Origin: Bigelowiella natans CCMP2755
Taxonomy: Eukaryota > Cercozoa > Chlorarachniophyceae
Length of the DNA: 35,000 nucleotides
Direction of reading: 5' to 3'
NCBI GenBank assembly: GCA_000320545.1
Contig: ADNK01002058.1
Location: forward strand, 1-35,000
Shown here one piece after another: positions 1 through 10,481 of this stretch; positions within the stretch are counted from its first letter, which is position 1, and every line of letters begins with the position of its first letter. The position numbers and the translations under genes were made by a program. The notes below the pieces were generated by a model. The model was not told where the DNA came from. It did not search any database and worked only from the letters and a program-made list of their open reading frames with translations.

Positions 1-41
<41 letters not shown>
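1..41. repeat. GT dinucleotide microsatellite at the left edge
   Basis: Nearly pure alternating GT. On the prolidase coding strand it is a CA tract and lies in the intron that follows the last visible exon. Confidence 0.95.
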
Positions 42-42
<1 letters not shown>

Positions 43-147
43 GTGTGTATATAGGCACATCTGTGTGCTGCCTTGCTGCGTATGTGTATAGGGAGCGACT
101 CTAAGCAACAACACAGAGAGGATATCCATATCCACACAACACAGCAC

Positions 148-1109
148 CTGGCTTAACATGTCGCATCACGTAAACGTGGGCCTGGCTTGTTACACGGCAG
201 CACATCCTAAAAGCAAACGTGCATAAGAGAGGGGGAGAGAGAGATTTCCAAAACAGTATGATCGGCTATAAGATCCAATGCACGCACAGTCGCAGACCTC
301 ATGAAGTCGATCTCTCTTTTCGTTTTGAAAACGCGGCTTTCTGCCAGTACCTGAAGGCCGAGAGCAGAGGGAGGGAGGGAGGGAGGGAGAGAGAATGTGT
401 GTGTGTGTGTGTGTGTGTTCGTGTGTAGTACTTGACCTGCCGCTCTCCTTCCCCTGCTGGCCCCTTCTCCCCTTCAGTACCACTATCACAATACTACCGG
501 GTGCAATGCCTCATCGTCGTGCTTCACAGACATTTTCCCATCATTCTCTTTGTTGCAAAACAGCTTGGCCATATCGGGGATTAAAGCAGTGGTTAAGCCT
601 ATGGGAGTAGTAGCGGCAGGGCATTAGCACAAAGACGAGGTTGAGACGGCGAATCGAAATGTGTGTTTGTGCTTTGAAGATTATGAAAACCAGATCAACG
701 GTTGTATTCGTCTCCATTTTTAGCAAAGGGCATGCATTTGTTTGACACCTGAGTCGGTGTTGAGGCCTTTCAGCGTGTACACAGTCGCTGCGCTGCGGTC
801 TGCCATCTCTTTTTTTAAATCCTCCACGTACACAGTCTTTGACACACCATACCTGACGACGAAGTCGAATTAAAAAATAATAGCAATGAGAGATTATTTG
901 AATGATGCTTCTGGAGCTCTTAATGGTGTTGGTGGAGAGGCTTGCCTATGATACCTTTTGGTGTAGTAATCGAGTGTGCGTGGGGGGCCATTCCATCGAA
1001 AGACCTCCTCAGGCAGCTTTGGCACAAACAGAACACTTTCGCCCGTCTCCAGGAATATAGCTCCTGATATCATCAAATAGAATTATTCGTCGAACAGGGA
1101 GGGTAGATT

Positions 1110-1151
<42 letters not shown>

Positions 1152-1711
1152 GGGGTAAAAGATGCAGAGAGAGGTAGAGGAAGGGAAAGGGGGGAGGGGG
1201 GGGGGTATATTTCAATTAATCCTTATGCAAAGGATGCAGAGTAGTCTAGTTTCCTCCCCATCCTTCCTCTTCGTCTCCCCCCTCGTCACAAACCGTAGCA
1301 ATCGGGTTCGTTCAATCGAAAGAGGTACTGAAAGTATGATTCCTGGCGGAAGGGGGCGATTTCTGTATCCGTGTCGTAGTAATTCGAGTCCTGAAGAAAT
1401 CATATAAACGCAGCATATCGCGCCGATCAAGCTGGATATGAAGAACAAGATAAGGATTTACATGTCACCATCTAGCAGAGTGCGTGTTTAATTAAAAGTC
1501 GTCAATTCTTGCCGTACCATGCTCGTGCCTCCTTTCAACAAGACGACCCCGCCTGTGAAGAAACCAACATACCCTCAAACCAGTGTATGGACTAGCACTT
1601 TTACATCTATGTCATTGTCGTCACTAAAGCACCTTTAGATGCTAGCTTTTGACTCTTAGCCGCCCTTTTCAAGAATGTTGCTCGAATCTTTCGGAACACG
1701 CGAGAAAGCAT
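148..1711 (-). CDS. PEPD: Xaa-Pro dipeptidase (prolidase), 5' part, eight exons, runs off the left edge
   Basis: This encodes the N-terminal half of a prolidase, a cytosolic metallopeptidase of the M24 family that cleaves dipeptides ending in proline. Exons on the minus strand are 1711-1633, 1552-1518, 1390-1294, 1063-955, 852-749, 598-498, 350-298 and 206-148, giving about 212 residues with every junction in phase. The recognisable blocks follow prolidase order: GVVLLKGG, then YYDTDTE, FRQESYFQY, NEPDCYGAI, ESVLFVPKLPEE, LKGLNTDSG, ESRVFKT and SQAHVYVMRHVKPG. They match the amino-terminal domain and the start of the pita-bread catalytic domain. The metal-binding Asp, His and Glu residues lie beyond the window. 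The ATG at 1711 is the first in frame after an in-frame stop, and the protein then begins at about the usual family position. An upstream exon cannot be excluded. The next intron holds the GT array at the window start. Confidence 0.9.
366..425. repeat. GGGA then GT microsatellite
   Basis: A short GGGA/GA stretch is followed by alternating TG. It lies in the prolidase intron between the exons ending at 498 and starting at 350. Confidence 0.9.
1112..1207. repeat. GA microsatellite and G-rich run
   Basis: A GA tract passes into an AGG/GGGG-rich purine stretch. It lies in the prolidase intron between exons 1390-1294 and 1063-955. Confidence 0.9.
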
Positions 1712-3291
1712 TCAGTCCAGTGGAGTTGAAGGAGGACATAATATGCAAATACAACAGGTAGCTACCTCTTGAGCAAGTTCACGATGGACTTTCTCATCGT
1801 TCAGATACAGAAATTCCTACGTAAGTTCGAAGAAGACGTCACTCTATGGAATCGGCACATGAAAAGATATCTATCCCCCTGCCTCCCCCCGTCGATAAAG
1901 GGAAAACACACACTCCCACACACGCAGAAACATACTAGGTTTTGCATCATCTTAATTAACCTTCGAGAGTGGTGGTTCTGAAAGAAGGGTCTGCGGAAAG
2001 GACAGGAAAGGCGCTTTCGATTCGGATGGCGTGGGGTCGGACATTTTCTCTTCTAGCCAGTACCAGTACTGCACATTCTAGACCGATGGGAGCCGAAAAT
2101 CACCTGTGTTTTTCAGTAATTTAGAACTATTATGGATATCTTAGTGTCAATATTTAGACTTTCCGTCGATGACGTACAAAGCTTGAGCCTTAAAACTCGC
2201 ATGCCGTTCCTTTTCCCTCCGAGCAAAGCCATGTGGGTGCTCACGTGTGATGACTGCATCGTGCGCATCAGAGCTAAGTTCATGTGCATGTTCATGTTCA
2301 TCTGTTTCTCGATGATGCGGCTATTTCCACGGTCAATGGCATCGTGCACACGAACTGAAGCATTCATCGCCCTGCCTAGCTGCTAGCCTGTTCTGGTGTT
2401 CTGTGCCTCCACACCAGCGAGCCCGAGCGCAGCTGGCGCATCGCAATCCTTGCATCCGTGTGTGCTGTGAACACTTCATGTTTGTGGTCTCTCCCCCCGA
2501 CAAATCCTTTTCAATGTTCCCATCAGCGACCACGTGAACTCTCACGACATGAAAGAGTGGCTCATCATGCAAAAGGAGAAGTGTGTGAAGAGCAGTGTGA
2601 GAAGTGTGGCGAGGGCCGCCCAACAAAGGCAATGATCCGCATCAGAAGCTGGTCTTCAGTGACCGATGAAGGTCCAAAGATTGCACTCTGTCAAATTGTC
2701 ACAAAATCCGGCGTCTCGTCCAGTCGCTTCATCGTGCCACGTGAGCGCAGCAGCAGCGCTGGCTAGCTGGAGTGCGCGGCGACTGGACGACGTGTGCGAA
2801 TGCATGATGGCCGGAATCTCGACAATGTTGTGTGCACATGTCACATCTTCATGCTCATCTTTGCATCTCATTTATCCAAATGCGTCGTTGCACGCTACGG
2901 CTTCAAACCCTGCAAAGCAGTCAGCCAGGATCATCATCACGCCATCGCATCACACGTCTATTGACTAGCAGTCAAACATGCATGGATGCTGACTGTGAAA
3001 TTTTGCACGTACGTATATGATGAGTCATGTACATCATTATCTTAGTTCTGAGTGTTAGCTTGTACTAACCTGGTCCGCGGCGGAGCTGCAATGGTACAAT
3101 GTGCTACAACGTTTCGTAACGATGTAGCGCATGTGCTTGTTACAGTTACAGTTGTAGCGCAACACAAGGTAGCGGTTATAATGCTCAGGTTCTCAAGGAT
3201 AGCCATTTATTGTCAGGCGTACCAGCGTCTCACGATTATCATACGAACGACATGAAAGACTTTTATTCCAAAGATCCTCTTTCTATTCTCA
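1712..3291. other. Spacer between prolidase start and multi-GroES gene end; no supported gene
   Basis: No ORF here has splice sites or a family motif that I can support. From about 2030 to 3250 the sequence is non-repetitive and CpG-containing, with dense words such as CATGCA, GCATCG and CGTGAG, and it is unlike the microsatellite-rich introns. The same texture returns at about 30600-31740. The prolidase promoter should lie just above 1711. Confidence 0.6.
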
Positions 3292-5453
3292 TTATTTTAA
3301 TGTCGCCATAACATTATCTGCATTAATGAATGCGAACAACTTTCCTCTGTTCTCTTCCATTTTGTTGCGATCTAGCTCCCCTGGGTGCTGCTGTTCTTCT
3401 GAAAAGGACAACAATGATTCCGGCACACTTGCCGAAAAGCGTCGCCGTGAAGGAAAGAAGTAAGCAAGAATTGTGTCCCCTTCCTTTGTGCCACGGTATA
3501 AATCGGGAGTGAGACGTAACTTCCACCTTTCAATCCATTGCCTCGCTGATACCACGTCGTCTGATAGGTTCATCTTTACCTTCATCTTCCAATTCTCAAT
3601 CCATTGCTGTGCAGACTCCAATTGCGGTTTGGGTTGGTCGTCCGAATCAAGATCAAGGCGTTTCTTCCATGCATGTACCCATTTAGCTGCCGGTGGCCTT
3701 GCTGGACGGCGGTTAGGTGAGGGAGGACCTCGTTTCAGAATAACACCACGCCGTAATTGATTCTGTTTCAGAGGAAGGGGGGGGATTGAACCTTCCATAC
3801 CACCTAAATCAATGGCATCTAACTCAGCCAGCATCCAGCCGACTGCAGGCTCCAATTCCTTCATATCGGGGGGAAGCAGACCCCGGCTTTTGGGAGGCAG
3901 CACAGCCCTGTTAATTTGTGCAGCAGCAGTAGTAGTAGTAGCAATAATGTAAGCTTTGATATGATAGATCCAATGCATATTTCATTCGCTTACATACTAT
4001 ATATACTAAGTAATTTTCATTCACAACACACACGCACAAAAACACAAACGTCACCTAATCCTGTCCTCTCGAATTACGAGGCGCCTCCTATTCGGGAGGG
4101 CGTATTTTGCGCTAACACGAGGCCATTCCACCCGTTTTGACCCAGCAACATCAAACAAAACATAGCTATACAGCTTTGATTTGTGGTTGTAGAGGGGGAT
4201 TTCGGGAGCCGCTAAGGGGTGTGTGCCGCTGCCAAGCTGCAAGACTCTCCCCACCGCGAACTGGATAGGCGCCCGCCCTCGAAGGGGATCATCGATCTGT
4301 GGCAACAACTGTGGGATATACTCCACGACGATAGTGTCGCCATTTGGTTTGGCGTGGAGAAATTTGTCGGTGTGAAACCTATAGCCGAGGATGGTGGCCT
4401 TAGGTACCACCCCCAACGGCCTCCCCCTGTCCGTCGGGTTCAATAACACGACAGCTCCCCGCGGCACCAGGATTTCGTCTCCGGGATGAAGGATATACTC
4501 CTCATCGCCTAACATTTTGCAAGGTTTTTCCACTGTGCACCATAGTACCTGGTCGTTTCCGCGAACAAACGGGTCCATTGCATGAAAGCGGTGTGGCTTT
4601 AGCTTAGGGCGGACTAGCAGCCTGCCTTGATGGGGCTCAACCTGTTTTCAAAGTGATGAGATTGTTAGATCGATATTGTCCCCCCGGAGAGAAAGAATGT
4701 AAGAATTAATCTACACCCCCCCTCGTTTCTTTTCTATTCTACCTCCTCGAGGCACTCTAGCCCGCATGAAATGTTGGGAATGGTCCCCAGCACGTCCTTC
4801 TCTTCCAAAAACGCGACGATGTCTTCGCCCTGGCGAACAAAGTATTCCTTCTTCTCCATTCTCCTGTTGGCATATAGAACTATGTCGCCCACGCTGAGAC
4901 CTATCCCCGGAGGACGAGTCGTTGGGCCGATTTGCGAGACGTTCGCCTTCATCAAGCCGCCCATCGGCTCGATATCAGCAAAAGGGTCGTAGCGGGGGTC
5001 GGAAAGATTGCGCACAACTTCTTCAGTCTCAAACATCTCCTGAACACCTGTCACTAAAGCCCAATTCGCGCTCACGTTGAAGTTGGCAATTGGCTTGGGG
5101 AACGACTTTAAGCGTCGGCTGGAGCCTTGAGGTCGAATATAGCTATTTTCGAAACTTTCCCACTGGAGCTTTTTGTTCGTCGTCATACTCGTAGAATTCC
5201 TCTTCGCATCCCTTGAATCACTCTCGCTCTCTGCCTGGGCCTTGCTCCATCGAAGGATCCTTGGTGGATTGAAGTGGGGTGTTGGTGTACGCTGACTGCC
5301 GCTCTCAGGAGATGTGAAACGACGGTGTTTGCTACGAAATGAAAAAGACAAGCGCGAGGGGGGGACTAGCTTTGTAGGGATGGCAAAGATTGAGATGGGT
5401 GAAGAGGATAATAGAGCGGCAGCCTGGAGTATGAACGCCGATGCAGCAAACAT
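3292..5453 (-). CDS. Multi-domain GroES/Cpn10-like protein with plastid-type leader and Trp-repeat tail
   Basis: Three exons (5453-4743, 4641-4055, 3907-3292) give 637 residues, with in-phase GT...AG junctions. Residues 1-24 look like a signal peptide, followed by a basic, Ser-rich stretch to about 70, so a bipartite leader to a complex plastid is likely. Module 1 (about 128-225) ends in a GroES-like pattern: SVGDIVLY, then FVRQGEDIVAFLEE, with a GGL at the mobile-loop position. Module 2 (about 242-330) starts GRLLVRP and has HPGDEILVP. Module 3 (about 340-432) has GDTIVVEY, FAVGRVLQLGSG, YVLFDVAG and LVIREDRI. These resemble the beta-barrel strands of Cpn10, the co-chaperonin that caps Cpn60. 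Plant plastid Cpn20 has two such modules, and three would be unusual. The C-terminal 200 residues have no family I recognise but contain three WxxxWK repeats. Only the GroES resemblance of modules 1 and 3 is fairly clear. Confidence 0.7.
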
Positions 5454-5465
5454 TTCAACTGCAGT

Positions 5466-5512
<47 letters not shown>

Positions 5513-6115
5513 GGCTCTTTCTCTTTTCTTCTCCTTCTTCACCTCCTCCTTTCCCTTCTTGCTTTTCTCACTAGCAAGCCTCCTTCAGGCTATTGAGCTT
5601 TAGGGCCATTAGATTCAGGAAGAAGATGAAGCAGCCCCTATGATTCGCTCAGTGGAGGGATGAGGGATAAGGAGGGAATAGGGAACACGAAATCTACCGA
5701 ACAGCCCCAACTTATTCCTTCGTATTAGATGTTTTCGGGGTAAATTCTTGCCACACGTCCACAAGTCCTCTGACGACCACAAGCATCCAATGCGCCCCGT
5801 GAAAATCCGGGATTCGGCTCTAAGTCCCGGTATCAGAGTCTCCCGAGTTGTCGCAGAGGCTGAATCCCGCCACTTTGGAACTACTTCTCGCGGACACGTG
5901 TCATGCACCAGGAGCAAAATATAAGAGCAGGGTTTCTCTTACATCGCGACACGATTTAGGCGTCTGCGACAACCTGAGAAAGCAAAATTAAGCGAAAAAT
6001 CTCGGCATTTCATCCTTTTGACGGAATCCTTCGTCGTCTGCCGACGCGTATGGCATAGCTCGTTGGGAGCGTGGATCTATCGCGGGGGCCTCTGCTCGCA
6101 AGAGCCGCGACCCAA
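5454..6115. promoter_or_regulatory. Divergent spacer between multi-GroES and DRAM-like genes
   Basis: The two genes start 662 bp apart and point away from each other, so their promoters must lie here. The stretch holds a GA microsatellite next to the GroES-like start and a pyrimidine-rich run at 5519-5570. Open frames at 5615-5917 and 5988-6212 on the minus strand have no supported splice context. No TATA-like element is evident. Confidence 0.55.
5469..5510. repeat. GA microsatellite
   Basis: About 20 GA units lie 16 bp upstream of the ATG of the minus-strand multi-GroES gene, probably in its 5' UTR or core promoter. Confidence 0.95.
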
Positions 6116-6781
6116 ATGTTGCAAGAAGACAGGGATGCTCCTGCTCACCTTCTCTTTGATGTTTCGCTACTGACGATGCTCGTTGTTTTGGTAAGAAGAT
6201 GTAGCCATTCACTTGCTGCTCCTACTTTATGTCCTCCCATCATTAGCGCCATCGCCCACAATTAAACCTTTTCAGACGTGGCTAGTACCATGCCTAACAA
6301 TGGCGGTCACATATCCTCTCGCTATCCAAGCCGGCCGTGTCCACAGGTATTGAGAATATTTATTTTAAGCTTACAGAATGCAAGGGCAAATTGAATGCTC
6401 ATTTCCAGCAAAATTATGATTCATTCAGCAACGATTTCTACATCTCCTCGTCTATTGACACTGGGATCGCGCAAAAAATCGGTTCTTTCGGTTTGACCGT
6501 AGGAGCCGAGGCTCTTTTCATCTGCATGGCGGTAATATCGAACGATTACGAAACACATCATACATGAAACGTTGGATGGTTCCTATCACTACCCCCCCCC
6601 ACATTGTCGTCGTCTGATAAAAAATTCCAATTTTGAAAATCAAATAACCCTAAGGTGAGATACTGTCTTGTATCGCGCCACCCTCGCAACACGAAAAGAG
6701 CTTTATATCTCAATAGAGTAGGCCTCCTTCTGGCTGTGTTGGTAGTTGTCTTTCTGCATCGAAAAAAATATTACACTAATC

Positions 6782-6830
<49 letters not shown>

Positions 6831-7246
6831 ATCTCTCTCTCTTTCTTTCTCTATCTTTTCACGCACTCTTTCTCACGCGCGTGCGCACACACAACACAAC
6901 ACACAAGCGCGCGCGCACGCACACACACACACACACACACCTTTTTTAGTAAATCTCTCATTGTAATTTTTTCCTGCTTCTGAGATAATTCTCTTCAATT
7001 CTCTTCACAATCGGGTTGTATTTCACAGGTCAATGTCGGCACTGTAGGCGTGGGAGTCTTCAACGTTTCTTACTCCCCTGTCATACATCAACTCTTCGCA
7101 TACACAGCGTGAGTGCAGCCAGCTTATATGTTCATGTACCGAAGAAGAGATCGGTCTGTTGTATGGTGTTGATTCGAATACTATCATGCTCAGGTTCATA
7201 TCTGTCACCGTATACATGGCAATACAGGTGCTGAGCCTTGAGAGCT

Positions 7247-7281
<35 letters not shown>

Positions 7282-7727
7282 TCAGAAGTAATAGAAAAAG
7301 AGAACAATGATCTTCATTGAGGCTTGCTGTCCATTTTGTAGCAAATACTATTCCAATGCAATATTAGTCGTATTAATAATGCCCATGGATATCGCACAAA
7401 TACAGGAAGAAAGCACACGCACACATAAATTAAAGATTATTTATTATGTATATGTTTGTAAATACGTCAGTCAGCATATTAATGAACACGAATAAAAAGG
7501 CATATACGAAGAGAAAGAGGGAGAGGGGGTTGGGGAGAGCATAAGAAGACGAAGCAGACTGTAATACTGTGTTTCCAAAATCGTTTGTGTTGATTGCATA
7601 CAGCTTATCGTCGATGTGAACCTGCGCTTAGACAAGGTTAACATGGTTCTAATTTAGTGCAGATTCGTAAATGCAGAAGCACAACGAAGACGGCGATCAC
7701 GATTACGTGTCGTCTGTGCCTGATGTT

Positions 7728-7785
<58 letters not shown>

Positions 7786-8690
7786 TAGTTGCTTTCTTTA
7801 TGTCCGTATTATATGTTTAATGTGACATCATATCAATCATCATCATTATCATCACGGTTTGTAGGATGATGGTTGGGAGCCAGTCTTATTCCGATTGAGA
7901 CGCACCATCTTCACCTCGGTACCACGAATCACCACCCTCATTTTCTCCCCATCTCACACTATCTTGCGCAAACATTACTCTCTTATCAACTAGGCGATAC
8001 AGTGAGCTGTTCTGATTCTCTCTCTCTCTCTCTCCCCTCTCATTTTCCTGCAATGATTGCTAGCTGATGTGCCCTTTTCCTCGTCGTTTGATGTAGGCAA
8101 GCGTATGCTGCTTAGGAATGGCTGCTACCAACTTCCATCCAAATCAAGCGGTATGCAGATATCTCCGCGGCGTCTCTCTGCGTACATCATTCGAAGCTAA
8201 GACAAGCGAACATCGCATCCAGAAAAACTATGCATATATTTTTTAACCGTTTAAAGACTAAATATAAACGTTCATTTTATCTGTAATCAACAACATCTCC
8301 TCAGATTCCAGCAGCTTTCGAGTGTGCCTTAATGATTCAGGTTTCCTCACATTGCAACACTCAACATGAAATCACCCACATATACGAGGGTGGTGAAATC
8401 CGTTCCAAGATAGGCTTTTTGCCGAAATAAGCAGTGTTTTTGCTAAATAGCGATGCTATAAACGTGACCTTCAGGTGTTCTTCTACTTCGCATTGTGGCA
8501 CGGTTTGGTGCTGCGTTATTCACACTTGATCATAAGCTCTCCGACGCTGATGACCCATTTCACTAACTTTGCGGCGGCAACGGGAAGGGACTCCCCACAC
8601 GTTGATGATGCTCACACGCATCTGCTTTATGCAAACCAAACCGTAAAAATACCCATCCAGCTACCGAACAAGGCTTTATCACGCTCATAA
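6116..8690 (+). CDS. DRAM/FRAG1/Sfk1-type multispan membrane protein
   Basis: Seven in-phase exons (6116-6190, 6276-6346, 6429-6531, 7029-7108, 8102-8150, 8305-8340, 8475-8690) give 209 residues. It is strongly hydrophobic up to about residue 155, with four to five likely membrane spans, and has a hydrophilic tail ending at TAA. The pattern YISSSIDTGIAQKIGSFG, followed by a span and then AVCCLGMAATNFHPNQA and a helix with FALWHGLVLRY, resembles the DRAM family: YISDTG, an Ala-rich span, then a CLG...ANF helix. Family members sit in lysosomal, Golgi or plasma membranes and act in autophagy or lipid handling. Here it is about 50 residues shorter than animal DRAM. The exon-5 acceptor (CAAG before 8102) is chosen because the neighbouring AG breaks the frame. 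The start at 6116 is the first ATG in the open frame; an upstream exon is possible. Its end converges with the CDPK gene. Confidence 0.65.
6780..6945. repeat. CT then CA compound microsatellite
   Basis: A long CT tract (about 6780-6850) is followed by GCGC/CA alternation (about 6878-6940). Both lie in the DRAM-like intron before exon 7029-7108. Confidence 0.95.
7247..7281. repeat. GTA/TAG triplet array
   Basis: About 11 tandem TAG triplets lie in the long DRAM-like intron, roughly 140 bp after the donor at 7109. Confidence 0.95.
7730..7783. repeat. GA microsatellite, about 26 units
   Basis: A pure GA tract within the DRAM-like intron 7109-8101. Confidence 0.95.
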
Positions 8691-9411
8691 CGTGATTCTA
8701 GCTCCTTCGTCACTAGTATGCACGTCTTTTTTTTGGATTACGGTGATCATGAACAGGGTGTGAGTCGTCCGATTGGGTTGAAGTCCATTACATGCTATGC
8801 ATGTGAATACAGGCAGTCTTTGCGGCATTAATATGTGTGAACGAATCTGTTGTAAAAATAGAAAAATAGAGATACTTGGTAACACTTCACTAATGTTTGT
8901 GTCACTTTGAATTGACAGATAATAATACATTGAAGAATCATGTGCGTTGTTTATTGCGATTGTATGTAGCGCCCAATTAGCCATAGCAGCTGCTGTGAGA
9001 GTCTTTGCAATTTGCAGATACAGAGTCATTACACTATGCTAGTGTGTATGTGACTAGATGCTACACACCTTAGCTTTGTGCAGGCTGGCACTATGCTATA
9101 ACACATTAATATACTGTGAATATTTGTAGATTTATTTTTATAGTGCACGCGCACATGCGCACATGCTATACATGGAATACTCCTAGTACTGCCTGTAACT
9201 CTTAACGCATTACACATCTAAGACATCTGTCTGTCTGAGCAGTTGCTTGCATAGTAGCATCGGTATCTTTTTACATTCAATTAAAGCAACATCATGCATG
9301 GCGGAGATGGTACCCTAGCTGCAGTCTTCGTGTTACAGTCTAAACGTGCCGATTTCTAAGATTTTTTCATGCATTTTAATAATATACTGCGACAAACTTG
9401 CACGGCCAGAG
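8691..9411. other. Convergent 3' spacer between DRAM-like and CDPK genes
   Basis: Both genes end towards this 721 bp stretch, so it should hold two 3' UTRs and polyadenylation signals. It is AT-rich, with several short ATG/TGTGC words, and shows no supported coding exon. Confidence 0.6.
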
Positions 9412-9994
9412 TTATTCATTTTCATGATGCAATGGAGAATGCAATTGTCTCAGTTTTTCACGCGACTCCTTGCCGTACCACATCTTTGCAAAGCCCCTAA
9501 TAAGAACGACACAACATTTCTCAATCAATTTCATTTTTACAGTTTTTTTTTCTTTTGGAAAGATGCACTGGTATTAGCAGTGTTACTGGTAATCAATTGT
9601 CCCGTTTTTGTTGGCGAATTGCTTGAAAAGCGTCCGAATTTCCTTATCCGATTGATCGTCGTATTGTCTGGGAGGAGGGAGGAGGGAAGAGGGAGGAGGA
9701 TACAGCGTAATTTCAAATACAAAAAATGATATCTCCTATTGCTGCCTCTCTACTTTTTATCTTTTGTTCTTATTTACTTGGCACTCTTCACAATGTCCAG
9801 GATATCATCGACAGTGATGCGGTCTTTGTTCGGCTCGTGGCGCTGCATGTGGTGGAACGCTCTGTAGAGCCTTTCCTGGCGGGAGGAGATCTTCATGTCC
9901 GCGTAGGCCATCAACAGCTCTTGGTAGTTAATCTCGCCCTGTGAGGAAGTGAGGAAGCGATTCGATGTGAGAAGGACTCCCTCTCCACCTCTAC

Positions 9995-10036
<42 letters not shown>

Positions 10037-10436
10037 TCTCCCATCTCCCATCTCTTTCTCTAAATTCGTCGAAAGAAACTCGTTGCCCTCGTCTTCGCTC
10101 CTGCTCTGTGCCCCACACCACATCATCATCATCATCAACAACAACTTCAACAACAACATTTGCCGCCACCCTCCCCCCATCGCTGCAACCCACACGGCCG
10201 AATATGACGCTGACCTTATGGTCAATATCGATATGGTTAAACCATTCCTTAATGGTCTTGTCATCGTGCACCTATGATGTATTCGATGCTTAGAATCAAA
10301 GAAGAAGAAGAAGAAGAAGATGATGATGGTGATGATGATGATGAAACTACGCAAAGCTACTACACACTATTGGCTTGTGCTCAAACCACCAACAACCTAC
10401 TGCTATCGATGCGTGGGGAAGTATAGTATATAACTA

Positions 10437-10481
<45 letters not shown>

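Noticed and set aside
5615-5917. Minus-strand frame of 100 codons upstream of the multi-GroES gene
   Set aside because: Its first codon is TTG, there is no ATG-supported start or splice link to the downstream gene, and no family resemblance was found.
6655-6966. Plus-strand frame with a hydrophobic segment (GLLLAVLVVVFLH) and CT/CA repeat translation
   Set aside because: It lies in a DRAM-like intron. Exons 6531 and 7029 join in phase without it, and most of the frame is microsatellite.
7247-7281. Triplet and dinucleotide arrays as CRISPR-like repeats
   Set aside because: Units are 2-3 bp with no spacers. They are simple eukaryotic microsatellites.
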